From: JALSKU01 sp964556545
GTDB lineage: Bacteria; Campylobacterota; Campylobacteria; Campylobacterales; JALSKU01
Assembly (NCBI GenBank): GCA_964556545.1
Contig: CAZKWE010000016.1
Span: forward strand, 1-15,096
DNA length: 15,096 nucleotides
Direction of reading: 5' to 3'
Position numbers and translations under genes: made by a program
Notes under the pieces: model-generated
Database searches by the model: none
What the model was told of the DNA's origin: nothing
Seen by the model: the letters and a program-made list of their open reading frames with translations, nothing else
Shown: piece by piece, positions 1 through 5,883 of the stretch
Layout of the letters: each line of letters begins with the position of its first letter
Numbering within the stretch: position 1 is the first letter of the stretch

Positions 1-183
1 TCTTCTTACAAAAGATATAAACTCATCATATTTTTCAAATTTATCATTTTCATGCAAAAACAGATAAGATTGATCTTTTTTCAAAATATTTAAAGCAAGT
101 ATCATAGCTTCTTTTTGAGGGATATTTGTAATATCTTTTAAAAGTTTTCTGCCCTCACTTAAAGCATCTTTTATACTTTTCAT
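1..183 (-). CDS. prmC: PrmC N-terminus (release factor glutamine methyltransferase), partial
   Basis: Reading leftward from an ATG at 183, an open frame of 61 codons runs off the window edge. The protein begins MKSIKDALSEGRKLLKD and continues with an 'EAMILALNILKKDQSYLF' stretch, which matches the small helical N-terminal domain of PrmC/HemK (family pattern: short helix, 'A..LL....' then 'D R.YL..H'). PrmC methylates the GGQ glutamine of peptide-chain release factors using S-adenosylmethionine. The catalytic NPPY domain would lie outside the window, so the call rests on the N-terminal domain alone. The start is fixed by GGAG (complement of 192-195) eight bases before ATG. It lies 185 bases downstream of the M48 peptidase on the same strand, separated by a stack of hairpins. 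A different methyltransferase with a similar N-domain is possible but less likely. Confidence 0.72.
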   Translation of the reverse strand, partial: MKSIKDALSEGRKLLKDITNIPQKEAMILALNILKKDQSYLFLHENDKFEKYDEFISFVRR

Positions 184-184
184 T

Positions 185-196
185 TTAAAATCTCCT
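185..196 (-). promoter_or_regulatory. Ribosome-binding site of prmC, identical to that of the CBS-type CLC gene
   Basis: On the minus strand this reads AGGAGATTTTAA, followed by one base and then ATG. The same 12 bases, also one base before the start codon, occur at 3360-3371 before the GTG of the CBS-type CLC gene. GGAG is a strong Shine-Dalgarno core. The identical placement suggests the site belongs to the repeated leader rather than arising independently. Confidence 0.65.
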
Positions 197-224
197 TTTT
201 GCCGGAAATGAATTCCGGCAAAAA
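196..224. repeat. 12-bp stem hairpin, possible palindromic insert
   Basis: TTTTTGCCGGAA (196-207) pairs perfectly with TTCCGGCAAAAA (213-224) around a five-base loop. The T and A runs are inside the stem in the wrong order for an intrinsic terminator on either strand. Against the related leader at 3359-3380, the segment 197-225 appears as an insertion between two copies of AGGA (minus strand; 226-229 and 193-196), which resembles a four-base target duplication. It directly abuts the prmC ribosome-binding site, so folding could affect translation initiation. Confidence 0.7.
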
Positions 225-242
225 TTCCTATCACTTCGGGGT

Positions 243-270
243 CCCCACAAAATTTTAAAATTTTGTGGGG
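243..270. repeat. Perfect 28-bp palindrome
   Basis: CCCCACAAAATTTT at 243-256 is followed immediately by its exact reverse complement at 257-270. No T-tract follows on either strand, so this is not a standard terminator. A further GGGG at 238-241 can pair with the same CCCC (243-246), giving two mutually exclusive folds. The segment 236-280 that contains it is absent from the second copy of the leader, where only three bases stand in its place. The pentamer GGGGT occurs at 238-242 and 267-271, bordering most of the palindrome. Confidence 0.85.
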
Positions 271-280
271 TAAAACTTAT

Positions 281-353
281 GCTACGCCTGTCGGCGAGAG
301 AAACAATCATGATTTTTATTTTTGTTTGTGTTTTTTTGAAATATGATTGTTTC
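281..353 (-). repeat. Intercistronic hairpin repeat, copy 1
   Basis: Positions 281-352 match 3381-3451 with one single-base gap and one substitution (t342 versus c3441). The element has two folds: a small GC hairpin, CGCC-TGTC-GGCG (285-296), and a long stem GAAACAATCAT (300-310) with ATGATTGTTTC (343-353). The stem closes a 32-base loop that is almost free of G on the minus (transcript) strand and rich in A. It lies between the stop of the M48 peptidase and prmC, in the same transcriptional orientation as the other copy. Strand is given as that of the flanking genes. Confidence 0.9.
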
Positions 354-368
354 ATTTTATTTTATTTT

Positions 369-1619
369 TCAATCGTTCTTGTTTGCTTCACACTCTTCTT
401 TTAGTGCTTCATCCGCTTTTGCATAATTTTTACCAAGTCGTTCAAGCCTCTTGGTTAAAGGAGGATGAGTAAAATAAAAAAAGATAAAAAGCGGATGATC
501 TCTTGGAAAAGATTTATTTTCATTTGCAAGCTTTTCCAATGCATTTGCCAAAGTTGCAGCACTCTCACATTCACTTCCGTATTCATCAGCGGCATATTCA
601 TTATGTCTGCTTATCAAACCCATAACAGGCATAAAAACAAAAGCAACAACAGGTAAAAGTAACAAAAAGAAAGCAATAATCGTATAAGGGGTTTTATACA
701 GTCCGAAACTAAAAAACATACTCTCCGGTAAATTTCCAAATATAAAAAACATTAAGAACAGAAGAATTCCCATCATAAAAATATTTTTTATAATATCCTT
801 ATGTTTAAAATGTCCGAGTTCATGACCCAAAACAGCCAAAAGCTCCTGTTTTGTAAGCTTTTTTACAAGAGTGTCAAAAAGTACCACTCTTTTTGAACTT
901 CCCAATCCTCCAAAGTATGCATTTAATCTGTTATCTCTTTTGCTTGCATCCATAGTAAAAATACCGCTACTCTTTAATCCTGCTTTTTTCATAAGTTTTT
1001 CTATAGATTCTTTTAAATCTTCATCTTCAAGAGGTATAAATTTATTGAATATCGGTGCTATAAAAGTAGGATATATTACATTTATAGTTATTATTACGGC
1101 AAAAATAAATATAAAACTCCACAACCACCATAAAGAAAAAGTAAGTATAATATAACTGATTATATAAACCACAAGTGAACCGAAAATAAAAAACAAAACA
1201 GCAGATTTCAATAAGTCATTTAAAAACATTTTAACACTTATATTGCTAAATCCAAACTTTTTATCAAGATAAAATTTACTGTATATATCAAAAGGCAATG
1301 AAAAAAGATAATTTACTACTATAAAAATATCTATATAAATTACTGATTTTAACAATATATTATCTATTGATATTGCACCATCAAGCCATCTTAAACCAAA
1401 GCCAACCCAAAATATAAAAAGTGCATAATCAAATAAAGAATTGAGTATATCCATTCTTTGGGTTGCTATTTTATAATCGGCAGCATCTTTGTATCTTTTC
1501 TTATCAAGTATAACGGGAGCCAAATATTTTGCTTTTGAAACAAATCCTATTTCCATTACTGAGACATAAACTTTTACCAATATATATAAAAAATATATAA
1601 TCCCGATTTCTAAAACCAT
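369..1619 (-). CDS. Ste24/CAAX-type M48 family membrane metallopeptidase
   Basis: A 416-residue polytopic membrane zinc protease. The catalytic motif is HELGH at 266-270 (two zinc histidines and the general-base glutamate). The third ligand is Glu341 in the NEYAADEY stretch, and the C-terminal 'THPPLTKRLERL' segment is also typical of the family. Hydrophobic segments occur near residues 3-20, 62-77, 88-108, 138-180, 279-297 and 311-332, which fits the Ste24 barrel of membrane helices rather than the shorter HtpX. In eukaryotes Ste24 trims prenylated a-factor; bacterial members probably act in membrane-protein quality control, and the substrate here is unknown. The start is an ATG preceded by AAGG and, further up, a TATAAT box. 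It follows the CBS-type CLC gene by 83 bases and precedes prmC. Confidence 0.93.
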   Translation of the reverse strand: MVLEIGIIYFLYILVKVYVSVMEIGFVSKAKYLAPVILDKKRYKDAADYKIATQRMDILNSLFDYALFIFWVGFGLRWLDGAISIDNILLKSVIYIDIFIVVNYLFSLPFDIYSKFYLDKKFGFSNISVKMFLNDLLKSAVLFFIFGSLVVYIISYIILTFSLWWLWSFIFIFAVIITINVIYPTFIAPIFNKFIPLEDEDLKESIEKLMKKAGLKSSGIFTMDASKRDNRLNAYFGGLGSSKRVVLFDTLVKKLTKQELLAVLGHELGHFKHKDIIKNIFMMGILLFLMFFIFGNLPESMFFSFGLYKTPYTIIAFFLLLLPVVAFVFMPVMGLISRHNEYAADEYGSECESAATLANALEKLANENKSFPRDHPLFIFFYFTHPPLTKRLERLGKNYAKADEALKEECEANKND

Positions 1620-1640
1620 AAATAAGACCTTTTTTGTATG

Positions 1641-1646
1641 ATTATA
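1641..1646 (-). promoter_or_regulatory. Probable -10 box for the M48 peptidase gene
   Basis: Minus strand TATAAT, preceded by AAA and 22 bases upstream of the ATG, with AAAAGG as ribosome-binding site between them. No clear -35 element is seen, which is normal for sigma-70 promoters in Campylobacterota. It suggests the peptidase can be transcribed independently of the CLC gene upstream. Confidence 0.45.
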
Positions 1647-1685
1647 TTTCAGCGTATTGTATCTAAAGTAAATTAAAAATTCTTT

Positions 1686-1703
1686 ATATTTTAAGGGTAT
1701 CTT
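1686..1703 (-). repeat. 18-base motif shared with the ClC2 upstream region, copy 1
   Basis: Minus strand AAGATACCCTTAAAATAT directly at the stop codon of the CBS-type CLC gene and 67 bases or more upstream of the M48 peptidase start. It matches 4866-4883 at 17 of 18 positions. Because the second copy contains a TATAAT box, this may be a weak promoter or a regulator site feeding the peptidase gene. Both copies are AT-rich, so chance similarity cannot be excluded. Confidence 0.45.
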
Positions 1704-3358
1704 TAATTTATCCTATAATTTTGTATAGATATTGAAAGATCTTTTATCAATTTATCAAGATCAATCATTCCTATATATTTTCCTTGTTTATCGACATACG
1801 GAACATAATGAACATTTAATACGGCTATAGCTTTAAAAATATCATCTGTAGTATGTTCTTTTTCTATAGCAAAAGGTCTTTCGCTCATAATATCTTTAAC
1901 TTTTATATTTTTTTGTCTTAAAATGTACCTTTTTCTAACATCTCTCAAAGAGACAACTCCGATCAACTTGTCATCATCTACCACAGGAAGATATCTTATA
2001 TGTAACCTTTTAAATATCTTAAGCACTACCCGTATATTCTCATTGGAAGAAATTGGAGAAATATTATCTATAAATTTATTTAAATTTCTTTTTTGAAGAT
2101 ATCTGTTTATAACTGAACTCTCTATATCAATACCTCTTTGAAGCAAACTTCTTTTAAAATAAGACCCGGGTTCAAATTTGGATGCTATATATCCTGAAAT
2201 AGATGAAGCTATCAATATAGGCACAAGCAGTTGATACGAATGGGTTAACTCTGTTATTATAATCGAACTTCTCAGTGGTGCTTTGGAAATTCCACTAAGC
2301 ACCGCCGCACTTCCGGCAAGTGCAAAAACTCTTGGGTCCACTCCATAAGCCACAGCTTCACTCCCAAACCAGTATCCTCCAAATGCACCTATAAAAATAC
2401 TAGGCGACATCATTCCCCCAAAAATACCACTGCCAATACTAAAAATAATACCGATAATTTTAGCTATCATAATTTTTAAAGCTACGGCACTGTTAAAATT
2501 GTATTGAAATATATCATTTATATAATTATAACCTACACCTGCACTTTTAGGCACTAAAAATATAGTAAGCCCGACTAAAAAGCCCAAAACTATAACCACT
2601 AAATTCCATCTTTTTCTATATTTAACTCTTAAGATTCTAAATTTTCTCAGAGATAAAGTGATGACAACAGTTATAGCCCCAAGCAATAAAGCTTCTACCG
2701 GAACAAATACAAGATATATATTTTCATAGCTTAAGTGAGGAACATAAAAAGCAGTAAAATCTCCTATAAATTCTCTTGAAACCAAAGTAGCCGTAGTACA
2801 CGCTACGATAAGTGGAATTATAATGTAAGAATTTATTCTTCCGATAATAATTTCTATACCAAGAATTATACCGGCAATCGGAGCATTAAATGTAGCGGCA
2901 ATAGCTGCAGAAATACCGGCACTAAGATATATGGGTAAATTTATTCTTGGAGTTTTTATAAGTTTCGTAAAAACTTCCGTGCTTAAACCACCAAGTTTTG
3001 CAATAGGACCTTCTCTTCCTATGGGAACTCCGAAGCCTATGCTAAATGAACTTAAAAGTAAAACCAAAAATCCTTTAATATGCGAAAATTTACCGCTCAT
3101 AAGTGATATTTTTTTGGCTATATTATCCAATGTAACATTTGACGAACTTATCAAATGATGAGATATTAAAAAATTTGATAAGTAAAATATAAGAGGCATG
3201 GTAATAAAAACAAAATAAGATGAATGAAAGATAAATACAGCATCAAATATTGTAGTAAAAAATTTTACTACAATACGAAATACATAAGCAGAAGCTCCGC
3301 CTATAAGACCTATAGCTATAGGAATAAAAAAAAAGTGAATTAATTCTTCAAATTTCAC
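1703..3358 (-). CDS. CLC-family chloride channel/transporter with C-terminal CBS pair (ClC1)
   Basis: From a GTG at 3358 the protein is 551 residues. The membrane CLC domain covers about residues 1-410 and carries GREGP (114-118, gating Glu116) and GIFGGMMSPSIF, the third anion-binding motif. A CBS pair (about 425-545; 'IRYLPVVDDDKLIGVVSLRDV' and 'VHYVPYVDKQGKYIGMIDLDKL') probably binds adenine nucleotides and tunes activity. The segment aligned with the family GSGIP filter reads SSNVT. The position of the proton-relaying glutamate (E203 of E. coli ClC) is Ile170, next to the conserved Glu169, so proton coupling is uncertain. The frame stays open upstream to 3406, but those codons lie in a repeated leader. 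GTG with AGGAG eight bases away is the better start. It lies downstream of ClC2 and is likely cotranscribed with it. Confidence 0.9.
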   Translation of the reverse strand: MKFEELIHFFFIPIAIGLIGGASAYVFRIVVKFFTTIFDAVFIFHSSYFVFITMPLIFYLSNFLISHHLISSSNVTLDNIAKKISLMSGKFSHIKGFLVLLLSSFSIGFGVPIGREGPIAKLGGLSTEVFTKLIKTPRINLPIYLSAGISAAIAATFNAPIAGIILGIEIIIGRINSYIIIPLIVACTTATLVSREFIGDFTAFYVPHLSYENIYLVFVPVEALLLGAITVVITLSLRKFRILRVKYRKRWNLVVIVLGFLVGLTIFLVPKSAGVGYNYINDIFQYNFNSAVALKIMIAKIIGIIFSIGSGIFGGMMSPSIFIGAFGGYWFGSEAVAYGVDPRVFALAGSAAVLSGISKAPLRSSIIITELTHSYQLLVPILIASSISGYIASKFEPGSYFKRSLLQRGIDIESSVINRYLQKRNLNKFIDNISPISSNENIRVVLKIFKRLHIRYLPVVDDDKLIGVVSLRDVRKRYILRQKNIKVKDIMSERPFAIEKEHTTDDIFKAIAVLNVHYVPYVDKQGKYIGMIDLDKLIKDLSISIQNYRIN

Positions 3359-3359
3359 C

Positions 3360-3371
3360 TTAAAATCTCCT
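3360..3371 (-). promoter_or_regulatory. Ribosome-binding site of ClC1, identical to that of prmC
   Basis: Minus strand AGGAGATTTTAA, then G, then the GTG start. It fixes the start at 3358 rather than the upstream TTG/GTG codons inside the repeat. The prmC site (185-196) has the same sequence and spacing. Confidence 0.7.
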
Positions 3372-3380
3372 ATCACTAAA

Positions 3381-3451
3381 GCTACGCCTGTCGGCGAGAG
3401 AAACAATCATGATTTTATTTTTGTTTGTGTTTTTTTGAAACATGATTGTTT
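3381..3451 (-). repeat. Intercistronic hairpin repeat, copy 2
   Basis: Second copy of the element at 281-352, in the same orientation. The long stem is AAACAATCATG (3401-3411) with CATGATTGTTT (3441-3451), closing a 29-base loop; the small GC hairpin is CGCC-TGTC-GGCG (3385-3396). The outer end overlaps the TAA stop codon of ClC2 (3450-3452), and the other side leads, after TCCTATCACT (3368-3377, also at 226-235), into the ribosome-binding site of ClC1. The whole gap between the two CLC genes is therefore made of this element. Confidence 0.9.
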
Positions 3452-4853
3452 ATTTGGTTTTATCATCAGTATTATTATTTGCAGGATAACTTCTGGATGT
3501 AAAATCTTTTAAACTTCCTTTGAAAATATTTTCTTGACCCAAATAAAGACTATACCCGAAACTGGTAAGATAGCTTGTTATAACGGCTGCCGTCATTGGG
3601 ATAACCACATCATCATGACTCATCTCCGTTATCATAACAATTGCGGCCAAAGGTGTTTTGGCAGCTGCTGACAAACCTGCTCCCATACCTGCAAGTGTAA
3701 ACATTACCAATTGATCGGGAAATAAATGCCCAAATATATTTCCTGCTGCCGCACCTATGATAAGAACAGGCAGTATTAAACCTCCCGGTATGCCAAAAGC
3801 CAGAGTAAAACTAGTAACAATAATAGTAAATGTTATAATATATATATCGGTAGTAATACTAAAATTAACTTCGGCTATATTAGAAAGAATTTTCATATTA
3901 ACAGGAGCTGAAAGGATATCTGTACTGTTTGTTACATAAAAAAGTCCTATCATAAAAGGTATAGATACAAGAGTACCTATAATCGGTTTTCTTGCTTTTG
4001 AAATAATAGCTGAAAACTTTACAAAAAAATGAAAAATAAGTGTGTATATATAAATTATAACAGATATCATAAGTCCCATTGCAATGATATAAGGAATACT
4101 TTCAAGTGTCCATACAGGCTTTTGGGTTAATTGTATAAATGCATGATTTCCTCTAAAAAAAGAAAAGGTAAGATAGCTGACGATCGAAGCAACAATCATA
4201 GGTATAAAAGGTCTATAATCAAAATCATACATATTTTCAAGCTCCATAGCAAATATAGAACTTCCAAGAGGAGCTTTCAAAAGGGCTCCTGTAAATGCAC
4301 CTCCGCCTATAAGACCAAGCATATCTTTAAATTTTTTACTAAAGCCATATGTTCTTCCAATCCATTCGCCTATGCCTATACCAAGGAAAAAAGACGGACC
4401 TTCTCTTCCTGCTATAAATCCCCCTGAAAGAGTTAGAATAGATATAAACAATTTATAAATCAATGATTTCATCGCTAAATAAGTTTTTGTTCTTAAATGA
4501 AGTATGGAAAAACCTATACCGGGGCCCGCAACATCTTTTGTTCTTTTGATAACTTGCCCTGTTATAACCGCAACAATAACAGGATAAATAAAAAAATAGA
4601 TTATATCCTTGGATAGAAAATTATTTATATTGATTACTGCCAAATCCATCAAAGAGGCAATAATCCCGGTAGTAATACCTATAGCCACAGAAAATGGAAG
4701 CCATCTGCCAAGAAAAAACATAATGGAAATTGTATCAATTTTCATATCTTTTGAGTCAATTATGCCTTTAAATATATATTTGGCATGTTTGACAAAATTA
4801 ACTTCCTTGCTTCCAAAAATCAGTTTTCTAAAAAATTCTCTTACTGTTTTCAT
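3450..4853 (-). CDS. CLC-family chloride channel/transporter without CBS domains (ClC2)
   Basis: About 467 residues of CLC membrane domain with no soluble C-terminal domain. Counting from the upstream ATG at 4862, GPGIG (113-117) takes the place of the GSGIP anion filter, GREGP (152-156) carries the gating Glu154, and 'GIPGGLILP' is the third anion-binding motif. The filter serine is replaced by proline, as in the plant nitrate/proton exchanger AtCLCa, so chloride may not be the main substrate. At the internal proton-glutamate position the sequence reads AMELEN: the first Glu is kept and Leu follows. The ATG at 4853 is chosen because GGA lies eight bases upstream and a TATAAT box sits at 4868-4873. 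The ATG at 4862 gives three more residues and would be nearly leaderless. The stop codon lies inside the hairpin repeat. Confidence 0.9.
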   Translation of the reverse strand: MKTVREFFRKLIFGSKEVNFVKHAKYIFKGIIDSKDMKIDTISIMFFLGRWLPFSVAIGITTGIIASLMDLAVININNFLSKDIIYFFIYPVIVAVITGQVIKRTKDVAGPGIGFSILHLRTKTYLAMKSLIYKLFISILTLSGGFIAGREGPSFFLGIGIGEWIGRTYGFSKKFKDMLGLIGGGAFTGALLKAPLGSSIFAMELENMYDFDYRPFIPMIVASIVSYLTFSFFRGNHAFIQLTQKPVWTLESIPYIIAMGLMISVIIYIYTLIFHFFVKFSAIISKARKPIIGTLVSIPFMIGLFYVTNSTDILSAPVNMKILSNIAEVNFSITTDIYIITFTIIVTSFTLAFGIPGGLILPVLIIGAAAGNIFGHLFPDQLVMFTLAGMGAGLSAAAKTPLAAIVMITEMSHDDVVIPMTAAVITSYLTSFGYSLYLGQENIFKGSLKDFTSRSYPANNNTDDKTK

Positions 4854-4865
4854 AGCAATCATCCA

Positions 4866-4883
4866 ATATTATAAGGGTATCTT
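4866..4883 (-). promoter_or_regulatory. Probable ClC2 promoter region with 18-base shared motif, copy 2
   Basis: Minus strand AAGATACCCTTATAATAT includes a consensus TATAAT (4868-4873) just before the ClC2 start. A second -10-like GATAAT lies at 4901-4906. If the inner box is used, the leader is only about 8 bases. The whole 18-mer recurs at 1686-1703 with one mismatch, where the box reads TAAAAT. Confidence 0.45.
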
Positions 4884-5070
4884 AAATAGTTTTACAACAT
4901 ATTATCATATTTTTTCTTAAATATTAAATTTTAGAAATCTTTTTTATAAAACAGGAAGTTTTTCAATAGGTTAAACCCAAATTATGCATTAGAAATTCAC
5001 TTCTTTGCACCAATCATTTGCCAATAGAAACTTTGCTAATACAAATTAACTAATTATGCTATAAAATAAT
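4884..5070. other. Longest intergenic gap, AT-rich, with an iterated TTTGC(N)AAT motif
   Basis: This is the largest non-coding gap together with the ClC2 promoter (about 210 bases). No GC hairpin or terminator follows the thiamine-binding gene. TTTGCCAAT (5017-5025) and TTTGCTAAT (5032-5040) are spaced 15 bases apart, and a looser TTTGCACCAAT stands at 5004-5014. Spaced iterations of this kind can be operator sites, but the region is AT-rich and this is weak. No small gene was recognised. Confidence 0.3.
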
Positions 5071-5370
5071 TTATTTAATTTTTTCTTTTATAGACTTTAT
5101 TTTGAAATGTATAGCATTTTTTCGATTTTTTCTTATATCAAATTTTACAGTAGCGTATACTCTGTTTGAATATGGCTTTAAAATTTTATATGATTTGTCT
5201 AAAATTTTAAGTGCTTTTTTTAGTTTTTTTGTTTCCACTACTGTTCCCATAGGAGTTAATCGATATTTTACCCTGCTTTTATCTATCATTTTTATAATTT
5301 TGGCAACATACTTGCTAACACTCTCTCCCTTGTCTGTTGGGAATATGGCAAATTCCATCAAAACGCTCAT
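5071..5370 (-). CDS. MTH1187-family thiamine-binding protein (UPF0045)
   Basis: A 99-residue protein that fits the full length of the MTH1187/YqgV family: 'SVLMEFAIFPTDKGESVSKYVA' at the N-terminus followed by 'YRLTPMGTVVE'. The family folds as a ferredoxin-like dimer or tetramer; members bind thiamine or related small molecules, and physiological roles are poorly known. The C-terminal tail is very basic (many Lys and Arg after residue 75). ATG is preceded by GGAG with seven bases of spacing. It begins 15 bases after the HIT-family gene stops and is probably the last gene of the trmN6-to-HIT run. No nearby gene belongs to thiamine synthesis, so the context does not reveal its job. Confidence 0.85.
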   Translation of the reverse strand: MSVLMEFAIFPTDKGESVSKYVAKIIKMIDKSRVKYRLTPMGTVVETKKLKKALKILDKSYKILKPYSNRVYATVKFDIRKNRKNAIHFKIKSIKEKIK

Positions 5371-5385
5371 TTTAACTCCAAAAGC

Positions 5386-5883
5386 TTATTGTTTTTCGAT
5401 ATATTTTGGCAACATATCTTTTATCTTGTAATATACCTTTAAAAATTCCGTAGAGTAAACTCTTGTTTTACCTATGGTTGTTATAAAGTTTGTATCTCTT
5501 TGCCATCTTGGAACTATATGCAAATGTATATGTTCGGATATGCCCGCACCTGCTGCACTTCCTAAATTCATCCCTATATTGACTCCTACTGCACCAAATC
5601 CTTCTTTCATCATTTTAACCGATTTTTTTGCCAAAGATGACATTTTTATCCAAATATCATCTTCTAAATTTTCCAAAGCATCCGTATGATAATGAGGTAT
5701 AATCATAAAATGTCCCGGATTGTAAGGATATCTATTCATCACCATAAAGCACACTTCATCTCTATAAAGAACATAATGCTCTTCATCCATATAAGGATTT
5801 TTACTTATATGGCAAAAAACGCAACCTTCTACCTTTTTGCCGGTAACATACTCACTTCTCCAAGGGGCATAAAGATACTCCAT
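5386..5883 (-). CDS. HIT-family protein, Ap4A phosphorylase/hydrolase-like
   Basis: A 165-residue histidine-triad protein. The triad is HIHLHIV with His118, His120 and His122; in the family the middle histidine attacks a nucleotide phosphate to form a nucleotidyl intermediate. An N-terminal CVFC (Cys21, Cys24) is the zinc site of HIT branches such as actinobacterial Ap4A phosphorylase. 'LYAPWRSEYV' at the start resembles those proteins too, hence diadenosine-tetraphosphate turnover as the best guess. A general HINT-like AMP-lysine hydrolase is an alternative. The ATG overlaps the stop of trpC as TAATG, which implies translational coupling. The gene is followed 15 bases later by the thiamine-binding protein. 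Confidence 0.88.
   Translation of the reverse strand: MEYLYAPWRSEYVTGKKVEGCVFCHISKNPYMDEEHYVLYRDEVCFMVMNRYPYNPGHFMIIPHYHTDALENLEDDIWIKMSSLAKKSVKMMKEGFGAVGVNIGMNLGSAAGAGISEHIHLHIVPRWQRDTNFITTIGKTRVYSTEFLKVYYKIKDMLPKYIEKQ

Noticed and set aside
196..270. Hairpins before prmC as intrinsic terminators
   Set aside because: Neither is followed by a T-tract on either strand. In the 196-224 hairpin the T and A runs are paired with each other.
3359..3406. Extended N-terminus of ClC1 reading through the repeat (16 extra residues)
   Set aside because: The frame is open, but the extra codons lie in the repeated leader, start with TTG and do not look like CLC. GTG at 3358 has a strong, correctly spaced ribosome-binding site.
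281..3451. CRISPR-like or insertion-sequence interpretation of the two-copy repeat
   Set aside because: Only two copies, 3.1 kb apart, with genes between them that have other clear functions; no spacers, cas genes or transposase.
4863..5070. Possible small RNA gene in the gap above ClC2
   Set aside because: No stable hairpin, no terminator and no paired promoter on either strand beyond the ClC2 -10 boxes.
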